A stretch of 64,000 nt of DNA, taken from contig OZ007567.1 in the NCBI GenBank assembly GCA_963931925.1, positions 95,982,176 through 96,046,175 of the forward strand, in the 5' to 3' direction. The number at the start of each line of letters is the position of its first letter. Within the stretch, counting starts at the first letter, position 1. Under the pieces are notes generated by a model. It was not told the origin of the DNA. It did not search any database and saw nothing but the letters and a program-made list of their open reading frames with translations. Made by a program: the position numbers and the translations under genes. This DNA comes from Onchidella celtica (Eukaryota; Mollusca; Gastropoda; Systellommatophora; Onchidiidae). This document shows positions 35,575-49,023 of the stretch, piece by piece.

Positions 35575-38500
35575 ATGACAGTCATTAAAGCAGAAACTCA
35601 GTTTGAAACATACATCCAGGAGCATTTTAAACCCCAGACCAGATTCCCCCCTTGCCCCGTTTGCCTAAAAAAAATGCACCTGGAAAACGAGGGCCATTGC
35701 ATGTGATAGTTGTGACTGCTGGTACCACATTGACTGTATGGGAATAAGCTCAGTAATGTATGAAGCACCAGGCAACAGCAGTGCCGCATGGGAATGTGTC
35801 CAGTGTGGCATGCCAAATTTTAGTTCCAGCTTGTTCACTGATTTTCAGTTAAACTTAGATAGAAGTAGATCAAGATCCCACAATAGTTTTGATATCTTAC
35901 AACATTTGGATATGAACAAAAGTAACACTGAAATACCAAATTTTGAACCAAAATGTTCGTCAACTCCACACCCCAAATCCAAGAAAAAAGAGCCAGCCAA
36001 AGAGAAAACTATGTTTAGAACCCAGGTTATAAATTTTCAGAGCATTTGGAACAAGAAAGAAGAACTGAGCTCATTTTTGAATGAAACTAAATCCGATGTA
36101 ATCATCGGAACAGAAACGTGGCTAAATGAAAATATAAAAACCAGTGAAATTTCAATCAGCGATGATTACGAAATCTACAGAAACGATAGGAAGAAGAGAA
36201 GGGGAGGTGGGGTCTTGATAGCAGTGAAGAAAAATTTAGTCAGTGAAAAAATACCTAGTGAGGAAGCAGCAGAAACTGTCTTCTGTAAGATTAGCGTGAA
36301 GGGTAAACCTCCTCTCGTTGTGGGTGCAGTCTATCGACCCCCTAGTAGTGACCTGGAAACTAGTAAGAACATCTGTGATGAACTTCTCAGTGCCTACCAA
36401 AAGAACAAAAAGGCTACCATCTGGATAGGAGGAGACTTCAATTTACCTGACATAAACTGGGAAGAAGGTAACGTGAAGAGTTGCCAAAATTTAAAAGAAA
36501 TAAATGACTTATTTTTAGATAGCATTGCGGATATAGGCCTAGAGCAAGCAGTAAAAGAAACCACTCGAGGAGATGCACTGTTAGACCTATTTTTTACTAA
36601 TTTCCCTAACCTTACAAGAGAGCTCAAAATTCTCCCTGGCCTAGGGGACCATGACATAGTTCAAATCGATTCAGAACTGAAACCCTTTAAAAAAAGACCT
36701 ATTAGGCGACAGATTTACCTATGGAATCAGACAGACGAAAATATACTGAAAAGAGAGGCAGCAACTTTTGGCAGTTTTTTCATGAAATACCACTCTTCAA
36801 AAACGGACGTAAACAAACTTTGGGACTGTATCAAGTTAAACCTGAATACGATCATGGAAAATGTTACAACAAAAATGTCATCCACGAAAATTCATCAACC
36901 CTGGATAAATACTTTAACGAAACGATTAGTCCGGAAAAAATATAAATGGTTAAAAAAAATGAAACAGTGCAACTCCGAACGAGTAAAAAAAAAATATCTA
37001 GAAATCAAAAGATTGACCCAGAAAGAATGCCGGAAAGCTCATAATAATTATGTCCATGAGATGATAAGTGATACAAGTGATAACAGCAAAAAACTATGGA
37101 GATATGTGAAAAGTAAAAAATAAAGAAAACTTAGGAGTAGCCACACTGAACGATGAGAGAGGACACCCACAGCAAGATGCCCAAAAAAGAGCCAATATTT
37201 TAAATGCTCAATTTTGTAAGGTCTTTTCTGACCCAGGGGGTGTCTACTCGGGAGAGCTGAGTGGTGCCAAACTGCCGGATATGGATGAAATATGTGTTAC
37301 AGAAAATGGAGTAATGAAACTTTTGGAAAACCTTAATGAAAATAAAGCTACAGGGCCTGATGGAATTACCGCCAAATTACTGAAACTTTGTGCCAAGGAA
37401 ATTGGCCCCGTTTACACTTTGTTGTTTAGAGCTTCAATTGAACAAGGAAAAATACCGGAAGACTGGAAAAAAGCAAATGTTGTACCCATTTTTAAGAAAG
37501 GAAGTAGGGCTAGTCCTGAAAATTATAGACCAGTCTCCCTGACATCAATATCTTGTAAGCTTTTAGAGCATATCTTGCACACCAGCATCATGAAGCATCT
37601 CGATAGACACTCAGTTTTAACACATGTACAGCATGGTTTTAGAAAATACAGGTCGTGTGAGTCCCAGCTGATCACAACTTGCAACAATTTCGTTAATAAC
37701 TTGAATAATACCAGACAGACGGACACCATTTTACTAGATTTCAGTAAGGCCTTCGATAAAGTGCACCATGCCAGTCTTTTGACTAAACTAAACCATTATG
37801 GAGTTAGAAACAGTACTTTGAAGTGGATTAAGTCTTTTTTAGAAAACAGAACACAAATAGTAGTCGTTGACGGAAAGTCATCCAATCCTGCACCTGTTCT
37901 CTCGGGAGTACCTCAGGGTACTGTAATGGGCCCCTTGCTATTTTTAGTTTATATTAACGATATGCCAAGTAAGATCTCTCCAGGCACTAAATTACGACTG
38001 TTTGCCGATGATAGCCTCCTCTATAGAACAATAAATTCAAAAGAAGATACGGAAATTTTACAGAAAGATTTGGACAGCCTACAAGAATGGGAGAGGGACT
38101 GGCGTATGGAATTCCACCCCAATAAATGCCAAGTCCTGAGAATTTCAAATAAACATCACAACATCACCTCAGACTACTTTATACATGGCGAGAAATTGAG
38201 TGAAACAGATGAGGCTAAATATTTAGGAGTTACATTGGACAGAAAACTTACATGGAACCAACATATTAATAGCACATGTAACAAAGCAAACGGTATACTA
38301 GCATTTCTGAAAAGGAACATCTCTAACTGTGATAGGAAAGTAAAAGAAAAATGCTATAACACCTTCGTGAGGCCCTCCCTAGAGTATGGCTGCAGTGTCT
38401 GGGACCCCCACTGTCGAATAAATATAGAACAACTGGAAAGGGTCCAGAGGAGAGCTGCTCGCTTTGTGACAAATGAGTATGCTAGAAGTAGTAGTGTCAA

Positions 38501-39055
38501 TAAAATGATGAGAGACCTCGAGTGGACACCACTAGAAGAAAGAAGAGCAAAAAACAAAGTAAAACTATTTTACAAGGGCAGGGAAGGAAATACCAATATC
38601 CCATTGAACCACCTCACCATTAATACCAGAGGCAACAGAAAGAATAACATAAAATATAACATCCCAAGCTCACGGATTAACAGCCATCTTTACTCTTTTT
38701 ACCCTAGTGTCATCAGGATGTGGAACAACCTCCCGGCAGAAGTCCAAAAACTATCGTCTGCAACGGCTTTTGGCAATGAATTGAAGAACATAATTATCCG
38801 TTGCAGCTACCATTGTATTTAAAGTGCGGGTCTATTTTTGTGCACAATCTTGGTGCCAAGAGATATTTTTAACCAGAGATATGTATATAACAAAAGAATT
38901 TACACAACGATATATTTTAAATGGTCTTAATATATATGCTGTTTTAGCCTGTTTTAGCCTCAGAGCAGTGGCGTCGAGTCGCACATGGTGCAGTTGAGGA
39001 ATCGTCTGAGTAAATAGACGAATCAACTCCATGAGAAGAAGAAGAAGAAGAAGAT
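35575..39055 (+). mobile_element. Nearly whole CR1/L2-group LINE (PHD, endonuclease, RT)
   Basis: One long frame can be followed from an ATG at 35575 to a TAA at 38820-38822, with two one-base gains in A runs (about 35667-35674 and 37112-37117). Order: a PHD-type zinc finger (CPVC ... CDSCDCWYH ... WECVQC), an apurinic endonuclease (TETWLNE, GGGVLIAVKK, VYRPP, GGDFNLPDI, GDHD), and a reverse transcriptase (LLDFSKAFDKVHH, SGVPQGTVMGPLL, FADDSLLY, KYLGVTLD) with a LINE C-terminal region (MWNNLP). The 230-bp 3' UTR ends in a (GAA)n tail at 39033-39053, as in CR1/L2 relatives. I place it in the CR1/L2/Daphne-like group on the PHD finger and tail. The 5' edge is uncertain. Good preservation indicates recent activity; A-run lesions may also be sequencing errors. 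Confidence 0.9.
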
Positions 39056-41182
39056 GTGATATTTTCCTAATCCTGGTGCACTGTAGTAATACTGCGATTT
39101 TCAAACCATTCCCCTGAATGTGACTAGAGAACAAAATTAAATTTAGAAAGAATGAAAGATTGTTCTGGAATATAGTGTGTTGCATTAACAAACAAAATTT
39201 CATGTTAACCCTCGTCCTAACACGCGAGACACGCGAGACCACTATGCGTGCGACTTGTGGCCTACATTTTCTACCCGGGTCCCACAGGAGGCCACTTTTA
39301 TGTATTATGCAGTGTCTTGTGTTTGTTTACGCAGCTGCTTCCACTGATTTGTTGTTGTTATTTCTTGCACTAATTTTGCTTGTTTATCTATCCTGCCATT
39401 GTATCTGAGAAAATGGTATTGTCCGGCAACGCAAATTATGATGAAATATGGTAACCATTCATACTCATATATTTAGTATTAATACTAATAGTGCTGACGG
39501 TTGAAGCCGGAACCAGGGAAAGTCTAGTGGAAACTTTTGGCTTTGATTCTGGTTGTCATCTCCATGTGATATGATAAGGAAGGGGCCATCTGCTATTTGA
39601 GTATTTTGAGAAGCCGTTCTATGTGTAATTATGAATTCCAGTGTACGAAATGCTGCTTAACCCTTTGTGTACCACCCACCTGACCATGTTGGCAGTTCAA
39701 AATACCCCCCCCCCCCCCCATGAGAAAACGTTCCAAATATTAGGTGTGTTCACAAAAAAAATTACATAAAATAAGTTTCTTGAAATAAACCACACAAAGT
39801 ATATATTATTTTCATGGAGGAAAATGAACACAGAAACTACTGATGTAACAAAACTGGAGACATGTATCATTCTGAAATTTATCTGATTTTTATTCTTGAA
39901 ATAGTTCAGAGCGTTAGACCCAGGCTGTTCATTGGTCTAAACGACAAAATAAATTCAGAAAAAATACTCTCCAATCTAGGAGAGCTCCATATCCGGGCTT
40001 TTCATTAAGGGAAATCACTCTATTATCGTTAGAAATGGAAGTAAACATGATAAGTTCCTGTCGCTTGCGCTACGAAAAATAAAAACACTGGGGGTCACTG
40101 CAGGCCGCTATAGCGACCTGTTGTGAATCCTGGCAGCTAAATTTGTGGTGCCGCTATAGCGGTCGGTGGTACACAAAGGGTTAAGGGTGTCTGTCGGTAG
40201 GTTTTTCATTGGGGAAAACTGGGAGAAAAACTACCAACTTTGCTGTTGGTCATCATCTTCATTTGATATGGTAATTAGGAAGGTTTTCTGTTGCTTTGTA
40301 AATGCCTTTAAAGTACATGTATATATACTGCATGAGGTGGAAATCAAATCTCTTACCAGTTATTGGTGATGAAGGAGGTTGTGATTAGAAAACAAAAATA
40401 ATGGAGGCCTGGCCTTAAATCAGTGGAGGAGGGAGAAGGCATTGTTATGATAAATGTAGTTAGTACCTTAAGCCTGGCTTAAAAAGTAATTTCTTCACCT
40501 TATGGTCTAATTAGGGACAAAAAGCACAGACCTCTGTTTTAAACGGAATGTAAATATGCAGAACATTGTTTATTATGAGCCTTGTGTTTACAATAAAAGT
40601 AATTGTATCTCATCAAAAGTACCCTATCTAAATATTATAATGGTCACTGATGATTTGTTCAGCATATTTTGTTATTTTGTGCTAAGGTAAATACGAAACT
40701 CATGTTCAAAATGACCCAGCTGACCCGACCACCGAGTTTAGTGGCAACACGCAAATGATCGGCTGACTAGCCACTGGCTATCCCTGCAACAGGCGTTGCG
40801 TGGACGAGTTCACTCAACACGGGAGGAGGGTTAATAAGAATTATGGTCATGCAGATATCTCAAGAGTTTGTGTCTCCTTATCGAGCACTTTATTGTACAA
40901 TGTAATAAGATCGCATATCTGGTATTATTGTTTACACACCCTGCTCTACCAAACATGAAGCCCACAATGGTATGTGGTTTCAGGCTTACTACTGATATCG
41001 GCATAAAAGATTGATGACTTCACTTAGTATCAGATTTCAGTTTCCTTTTGCATCTACGTGTATTTGTAATGGAGGAGAACCAGTTGCTTCCGTGCTTATA
41101 CATTTTCATGAGACTCAACATTGAATACTCTCCCACACAGCAAGATATAACTGATCACGCAGAGTATCTGTGACACAAGGCA
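39056..41182. other. Intergenic before OLAH, one TTAA element
   Basis: No coding region is supported. The piggyBac-like element at 39657-40184 is the only recognised feature. The OLAH promoter and any 5' UTR exon should lie in 40.2-41.2 kb, but no TATA box or strong core element stands out. Confidence 0.45.
39657..40184. mobile_element. TTAA-flanked piggyBac-like element
   Basis: Perfect 20-bp inverted ends, TTAACCCTTTGTGTACCACC and its complement at 40165-40184. Inside the right end is the palindromic word CCGCTATAGCGGTCG, with a second related copy (GGCCGCTATAGCGACC) about 50 bp inward. Similar words occur in the element at 56033-56750, so they belong to one family. 528 bp, non-coding. Confidence 0.88.
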
Positions 41183-44100
41183 ATGAACTGTAGATTTCCC
41201 AGGCCTGATGCAAGCACAAGATTATTTTGCTTCCCCTGGGCAGGAGGTGGTGCGAGTTTTTACACAGCCTGGGGATCACATATCACGGAAGATGTGGAAG
41301 GTAAGTGGATCACTACTCAGCCCATTTTATGTAATCCAAGAGAGCTAACAGTAACATGAAGTTGCACTGTAGTACAAGAGAAATTTGCCTTATTGGCAGA
41401 GCCTCAGATGCAAGGGTGATATTGGTTCAAAGCCTTGACAATTCAGGGGAAAGAATTTGTTTATTGCTCTGATGTAAAATCTGTGTGTTTACAGTTGAAA
41501 TTCTTGTCACACACAAGTTAAACATAGCTGATTACACTAATTCCATCAGTTCCAAAATTGGATCAGGACAGAGAAAATGATCACATGTGATGTACACAAA
41601 CATTTAACATTTTGAGAAATGTAGATTCATAGGGACATTTTCAACTTTATCAATGAAAAGATTCACCTTAATCAAATTTGTATTGCAGTTACTGGGGTTC
41701 TTAGGGGGCCAACAGCATTGCGCTGAGGCCCCCGAGAAACAAAGGATCTCAACAGTCACTGGAGTTCATCTGTTCTTTAATGCTATGATCTCATCTCATT
41801 TGAGGAAATATCTTTAATAGTCTAAAGTGACATTCTGTAATTAATAGACTAGTGGGAAATTTTGTAATGGCATTTCCCTTTTCTTGTCTTCTGTCATTAT
41901 TTCTCATTTATAACACATTTTTTATTTCCTCCATGGCTTAGTGATTGGTGTGTGTTTGCCAGGCAGAGAAAACAGATTTAAGGAGCCCTGCACTAGTGAT
42001 CCAGTGAAGACTATCAAGTGGATTGTGGATACTATCCATGATGAATATTTTGACAAACCTTTCGCATTCTTTGGTCACAGGTATTCTTCAGTTTGTTTAA
42101 CTTTTAAGAAATACCATATTTAAAAGACATCAATTTCTTGTTTTACTCATAACGAATGCCATGTATTTAAAAAGGCATCAGTTTCTCTCAGGATGCTGTT
42201 ATTTTCCTAACTACATGATTTATTTTCTATTGTTTAGTTGTGGTTCCACCACCAACCTCTATGCTTTAAACTGTGCACACTTGACACCCTTAACAACTGA
42301 GTTGTTTGAGCATAGTATAGCAGATTTGAGGGTGGTACTATCCTGGAAGACTGGGAGACCCTAGCATGATTTATGATGGCAATACTGTGGAAATGTCAAT
42401 TTATAAATGGTTGTTTAAAGTTACAGTTTTATGGTCATAATGAGTTTTTTCAAAGTGATGGTTTAGTCATTGTATGTGCATGTAATTCCTTTTTCATTTT
42501 TTTTTTTTTTTTTTTTTTTTACAAAATACCAACTTTTGGAAGTGCGCAAAGTATTTTACCCCTTGTCCTTGTCTAATTCATTAGGATAATGAAACAGAAC
42601 TTCTAAAAATATCTAATGTGAGCCAACTCCCTAGAAATAGGTAGTCCAAACTGATTTTTACTTTTTATCACAACTCACCAGTTATTGTCTAATCTGTTGG
42701 GGCTTGCTTTTCTAAGAATTTTGATACCAAATTTGTCATTCTGGCTTAAAGGGTTTGAAAGTTATGGCATTTTCAAAAGTGAAAAAACACCTCGAATTTG
42801 CTACCTTTTGCAGATTGCACAATAGTCCAACTTTGACCACCCATAAAATGACTGTTTATTGAGTCACAGCATTAAAAATTATCTGTTTTCAAGTCAAGGG
42901 GGTGTACATTACGCTCAATTTTTTTCAAGAGGTACAAATATTGTCCAAGCATCTCATTTTACTTTTTTTAATCATCAAACGTCATCCGACGTCAATTTTG
43001 TGTGAACTCTTACAAGGGAGACAAAAAATTGAAAATTAGGTCAATCTCGTTGCCATTGACTTAGCACTAAGTGTCAGGAAAAGGTGACGAAATTAAGTAT
43101 TGGGTGGGTCTATAAAAACAGTCGGCGCTTTGCGCCGAAACATGCCCTAAGTCTAATTTTGGCACACCCTGAAAATACAAAGGCTGAGGTTTATGTGCGT
43201 ATAATTTTGATCCTGATCTATTAAAGTTTCCGCCAGTTTCTCGATCAACAAACTTTTCAACAAACGATTTTTAAAGGAATTTCAACTTAAAACAGAATGA
43301 AAAATACATTTAATTAAACCTCATTTATCTGGCTTTCTGTGTGAGTTATTTTCAAACACGTGCGCTACATCGGCGCGATGCGCCAAGGTCCTTTGTTATG
43401 AGGGGGTCAAATCGGTATGTGCGACTGAGGGCGAAAATGGCAAGACTGTGTCTTGTTCAAGCAATAAAAACACATGGCTACACACATTAAACAATACAAA
43501 AGGTAATATACTTTGACAGAGGAAGTCTTGAACTTTATATTGATGTAAAATACAGGCCGTTTTACATAAACTTACAGCAGTAATAGCCTTGTAATGCTGG
43601 CCTAAAATTATGCCAAAACGGGATTTCGCCCCTTCAGCGGGGCAGTTTGGACTACCTACTAGAAAGTAAGGTATTTTTTCACAATGGTATGTTTTATGTG
43701 TAATTTGCAGAAAGAAACCAGCAGCAGGACTGGAGTTTGACTTAAAGTCAAACTTAAACTTGAATGCTTAATCAAATGATATTAAAAAATCCAGTAAATA
43801 AATCTATCTTCTGTCGTGTCCCTTTCAGCATGGGTGCGTTGCTTTCATTTTTGGTCGCCTTAGAACTAAAGCGTCTGTACAAGAAAGAGCCAGAGCACTT
43901 GTTTCTGACGGGGACCACAGCACCACATGTAAGGTTTTGTACTGATGTGTCTTTAATTTTTCTGGCTAATCAGTTTGAGACATGGCAGTCTCAGCTGCAC
44001 GATGGCAGTTGTGCGAGCCACTGTTTGGTGTTTGATCAAAAAAAAAAGTTTTTTTTCACAGTACTGCTGTAGGCCTGCATATAGTTTGTAGTGTCCATTT

Positions 44101-46439
44101 GTGAGGGAGGAATTTGTCCTGTTTAGTCTTAACAGATATATAAATGTATTCAAACATGGCTTGGATACTCTTCTTCCAATTAGATCAACACCTTATCCAT
44201 TTCAACTCCATTTGCATTTATTTTTAAGACTATTTTTGGTATATCTGCTTCTCTTTGTTGTGCAGCACTTTTTTTTTTTTTGGGTACATCTGATATGTCA
44301 ATAGGATAGGGTACTCCCATTTCTCAAGTAACTCTGACATAATTTCTTCAGGGGCAGTGGTTGTACTTTGACACATGCTCCCACTTGAAAGAAACAATAG
44401 GAGCAATTTATTTATATTTCCTGAAACTTGAGTTCATACAAGATCTGTTCATATTAATATTAGTCGTCTTTGATTTCAAATTCATGTAAATCAGTGTTAG
44501 ATTCAGTTTTCCAGTTTGCCAATTTCAGTCTCCACATCGAGCAGCCAGAACAATCCAAACAGACAATTTGACAAAGGAGGAATTTATTGAAAAGCTGAAA
44601 GAATTAGGTAAGCTGGTGATCTGGTCTGGCCAGTTGGCCCTCTTTCATGCCCTTCCTAATTCCCCAGTGAGAGTTCATGTACAGTTCAGTTTAAAAGCTT
44701 TTGAGTGGCTCAGTTTCTATTTCATATATATATTTGTTTTTTATTTTGCAATTTTTTTTGGTTTGGTAGGGCAAGACAAATTTCTCAACTGAGATATAGA
44801 AAAATTCTGATTCCCATTCAAACATCTGTGATGTGACTCTTTTGGTGAAACTGATTCAAAAACACACTTATGTATATTATATTTTAGTTTTATTGTGCTC
44901 ATCTACACAGTGGCTGTAACTTAGTTCCTCAGGAATTCAGAAACCTAGCTGTCAGTCTTGGATCACAGAAATGAGAAATTTCTGCCTATTGTCACTAACT
45001 GCTGTGTGCTCCAGAGACTAGATAGCAGCAAAGTTTGCATACATGTACATGTAGGCCTATATAGTGTGCAACCAATGCTACGGCTCTAAATTATTTCTTC
45101 TTGGATCTCAGCCAAAAAAAAAAAAAGAATACCCCATACAAACTGGATAATATATCCTGTTCTGTTCCTGAGATAACAGTGGGGCTATTGAAATCTGACA
45201 CTTAAGAGTTTACTAAATCACATGTCGGCTACATTTTGTGAATCGGGTTGTTTATTCCAATTTCTGTGTCGTTTTCATGAGTAAAACTGTGCATGACACT
45301 CAGACTGTTGTCACTAGGTAGGTTTTGTCTTTCTGCCCAGGTGGTACCCCACAAGAGCTGCTGCATAATCAAGAGTACATTGATACATTCCTTCCCTCCA
45401 TGATGGCAGATTTTCAGATGGTACCACAACTCAAGTAAGTAATACATGTAGAAAACAGTTGTCCTGTCTGTGTTCTAGAATTAATATTGGTTTTCATAAA
45501 TAGTTTTTACAAATTGCAGATCCCCTCATAAACATGAAGTCAAATTATTCTGGTAGAAAGAACAAAAGACACCAAAATATGAACATCTGTTGATTGAAAG
45601 ACTCAATTCTAAAATTATGTTCCTGAGCAGGTGATTAAAATAAATGTTGGTATTGATAAGATTGACTGTGAAGTGATAAAAGAACTAAAATTTTGTCAGT
45701 TTGGATTTGACATATTATGATAGTTGTAGAAACTAAAGCAAAAATAAACATGAATACATGAATTTTCTGTGCAGATATGAACATCAGCCAGGTCAAAAGC
45801 CTCCACTCACCTGCCCTGTCGATTTTTTTGATGGATCTGAGGACACTGACCATGACATTGACGGTTAGAGTTTATAATTTTTTTTTATTGTTGTGTGTCA
45901 TTACTCTTTTGTGTTAATCATTGACTACACGTATGAGATCAGATTCACTGTGCCAGCTGAATAAGTGCCATTTACCATGTCAGTATAATTTCTGCAATAC
46001 ATTACTTAGACTGGCAAAGTCATTTGTCTGGGGAATTTTTTTTTTTTACCGAATCTTTTTGTAATTTCACAACAGCTTTGTTTTCATTGTTTAGAGTATG
46101 TGTAATTATCTTTACAATATTCTGCTGTACAACTTTGAGTTGAGAGACACAGTGATGTCAGCTGAAGTGGGAGGAGGAAAAGGAGTTTTTTCTTCTTTTT
46201 TGTTTTCTCCTTAAAATCCACTTTACACATGACTGTTTTATATCTTGAGTATGAAATTATGGGAGATTTTTTTTTTCTTTTTTTGTCCCATTTCATCAGC
46301 TTGGAAGCAAGTGACTTCAGGCCCATTTACATTCCGCACGCTGCCTGGTGGTCATTTCTACCTTAAAGAGCCAGAAAACACAAAGAAATTGATTCACTTC
46401 ATCAACCTGAGATTTGCAGGATACCAAGATATAGTCTAG
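41183..46439 (+). CDS. OLAH: S-acyl fatty acid synthase thioesterase (OLAH type), 7 exons
   Basis: Exons 41183-41300, 41942-42080, 43829-43928, 44529-44607, 45341-45434, 45775-45863 and 46300-46439 all have GT-AG borders and compatible phases, giving 252 aa. This is a type II thioesterase that releases medium-chain fatty acids from the acyl carrier of fatty acid synthase in the cytosol. Landmarks: CFPWAGGGASFY near the N-terminus, CLPGRENRF, the nucleophile elbow GHSMG with Ser86 split across the intron 2 junction, FVGSED-like FDGSED with Asp200, and LPGGHFYL with His225, completing the triad. Human OLAH is 265 aa; the start here is an ATG preceded by an in-frame TGA (41171-41173), so the N-terminus is about 15 residues shorter unless an upstream exon exists. 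Intron 2 holds a TA-type transposon. It is convergent with POLI. Confidence 0.93.
42638..43658. mobile_element. TIR element in OLAH intron 2
   Basis: Inverted ends TAGGTAGTCCAAACTG (42638-42653) and CAGTTTGGACTACCTA (43643-43658) match perfectly, with TA as the likely target duplication (Tc1/mariner type). The 1.0-kb interior contains short palindromes (TCGGCGCTTTGCGCCGA) and no transposase frame. Confidence 0.8.
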
Positions 46440-47393
46440 ATGCATTTAGATTCATGTTATTGTTGCCCTTGTATATTATTTATTTGTGAAAATGAGATGA
46501 AAAACACTCACGTGGTTTCACAAAGGTGACTGATTCATAGTTGTATTATCATTCTGATTTGATTTTCATATTTGCCAAATACGTGAGCCAGTCACTCAGA
46601 GTGAAGGACATGGGACTTCTTATCAGGACATCTGGTCTTGTAGCTGTTGATGTTATTGACATTCTCAAGTACTTACTGTGTTTTTGATATAAAGTTCAAA
46701 TCCAAAATACTGAAGTCAGCAGTTAATTTTACAAAAACCCTGACAGTTGCTAAAGCATACATTTTGCACTGTGCATATATACAAAACTATCAACATTTTA
46801 GATTGTAAATTTTTTTATTGCAACAATGCAATCAGATTTGCAGAAGCTTTGCTTTTTTTGTTCTGGGAATGAAACTTTTACTGTAGAGTAATGCCTATGT
46901 TTATTCAATTTGTTCTGTGGACACCAATATTGACCAGCAATGCTTGTCATCTTTTACATGGGTGCCTTTCAATTGGGTTCTAACAATGTTGAGTGGTATT
47001 CAACAAAGGAAATGGACACATTACTGCATCTAATATAGTTGTAATTGTAATGTTTTGCTCCCATGTAAAAGACTAGGAATATCTAATGTTATACTTTTAA
47101 GCGATTGTAAGGTGTCATCAGCAAACATTTACAGATCAGGCTAAACACATTAGTCTTCACGAACTACGTGTACAATGAAAAAAGTCCAGATTTGATCTAT
47201 ATCTGCAATTTATAAGGATGTCAGTTGATCAGTTTTGTTTCCCCCAAATTTAGTTGTCATTGGTTGGTCTACAGGAAATTTGATTATGTCAGATTACTTT
47301 GTGACAAATTTTAACATTAGTGGGATGGAACTTCAGTAGATATGCTGTGGTGCTGTTCATCATTTTCCACACAAGTTAGGCTAAGTAGTTTGG

Positions 47394-48121
47394 TACAGTG
47401 GAACTCGGATACAATGGCATTCACGGGACCACTGCAAAACTGCCGTTCTAAGCAAAGTCCCGTTATAGGCAAGGCCAAAGGGAAAGCACTCATATAAATA
47501 CACAGGGCTTGTCCAGGAAGCAAAGAAATTTCATTGTCCCTACAAATTTGAGCTTGTTTTTTACACCCATGCCCACCTTTTCAATTAAATTTGCCTTCAA
47601 GAGAAATGCCTTTTCATTTTCTCTTCCTTATTGCTATCTTTATATCGCACTGCAGTTTCTCTTTCTCAAAAAGTAAATGGTGATGCCTTTGCTCGAAAGG
47701 TAGTGCAGCAAGTGACCACCATCTTGGTCAGGTATAGATCTACACACGAGCTCGCAGTATGACCACTCCTTTACTTTTAGATTTACACACGTGTGCCAAC
47801 CTCATGGGGCCCAGTTTACCTGTTTGGTCATACATTCACACGAAGGACTGACCACGTGCAACTTGTCTTGCATCATAGCCGTCTATGCCCATCTCCCGAT
47901 GGATATCTCAGCTCTGCAATATTTTACTCAATGTACTCCGTAACATCGGGACAAAAAATGCTGTTGCCTCAGAAGTGTAATCTATGTGCCGCCATTGTAA
48001 ACAGTTTTTTTTGGGTTTTTTTTTACTTATGAGAAGCATGTATGAAATGGGGATTTTAATTTATGCCATTGTACCCGAGGCCCTGTTCAATCCGAGGCAG
48101 TTATACTTGAGGTCTACTGTA
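47394..48121. mobile_element. Pogo/Tc1-like non-autonomous element
   Basis: The left end TACAGTGGAACTCGG and the inverted right end TACAGTAGACCTCAAG share the CAGT(G/A)GA.CTC pattern of pogo-type elements, with TA at both edges. Inside each end are matching ACAATGGC and GTTATA/TTATAC words. 728 bp, no transposase frame seen. Confidence 0.7.
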
Positions 48122-48335
48122 CCAGTATATGTGAAATGTATGTCTGGAGAGTGTTGGTTTCACTTGTGCTTGGATTTCTATGACATTTGATTTGTATTGG
48201 ACTTCTTTCTAAGGACCAGATTTCATGGACCATTGCTACATCTACAAAGTCAGCCATCATATAGCTGCTTCAATCTAAGGATGGGTGTCAGTAACCTGAC
48301 ATTAAGAGATAACTGTTAAGAACCATGAGGCATGT

Positions 48336-48504
48336 TTAACCTTCATGCTGCCACAGGGCCAGGCCAATTTATTGACTGACATCGTTCCAGCATGTTTTGC
48401 AGTCCTAATTTTATACTACTTCCTGATGTCTTTCTACCTGATAATCCATTATTCTGGAGGTATAAAAGAAGGAGGGCATTTGGGCGTAGCAGCAAAAGGG
48501 TTAA
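48336..48504. mobile_element. TTAA-flanked piggyBac-like MITE
   Basis: The left end TTAACCTTCATGCTGCCAC and the inverted right end TTAACCCTTTTGCTGCTAC are similar, and both edges are TTAA. 169 bp. Confidence 0.65.
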
Positions 48505-49017
48505 AATTGAAAATAATGTTCGATGTACCTGCGTTTACAAGCAGATTTATGTTTCAGTAATTTATTAATTTAGTTCTTTCCAAGTCAAATGGATAATTTT
48601 GTGCTTGATTAGATATTTATCAGCAGCATCTGAACCTGCTGGTACTGGCTGGTTCTTTGTCCATCACAGGGTATAAAGACTCACAAGACCTGGTTACTTA
48701 AAAGTTTGAGGAATTTTGAAGTTACCAGTAAAGGAATGGCAAACACTGCCCGATAATTTAATTTTGTGAAAAATGCTTGTGTAGATTATTTTTCAGGTCA
48801 AATTTGATGCTGTTAAAATGATGGTGCGATAGCATCACGATACCACATGGGTAATTGTGTAACAAACCAATTCAAATTTGGGCAATACAATCACTGCTTT
48901 TATTGATCATTTTGGCTGGTGCCGCTGTTTGGGCAAAAAGAGAAGTATAACATGTCAGTGACAATACAAAGCATGCATGTTTGATTATGGTGATGGAAGT
49001 GTTGTGTACCAAACAGA

Positions 49018-49023
49018 AATAAA
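49018..49023 (+). promoter_or_regulatory. Polyadenylation signal AATAAA with GT-rich downstream element
   Basis: AATAAA is followed about 20 bases later by GGTGTGTTGTGTTC, a typical downstream element. It could end a 2.6-kb OLAH 3' UTR; an earlier OLAH site cannot be excluded. Confidence 0.45.
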
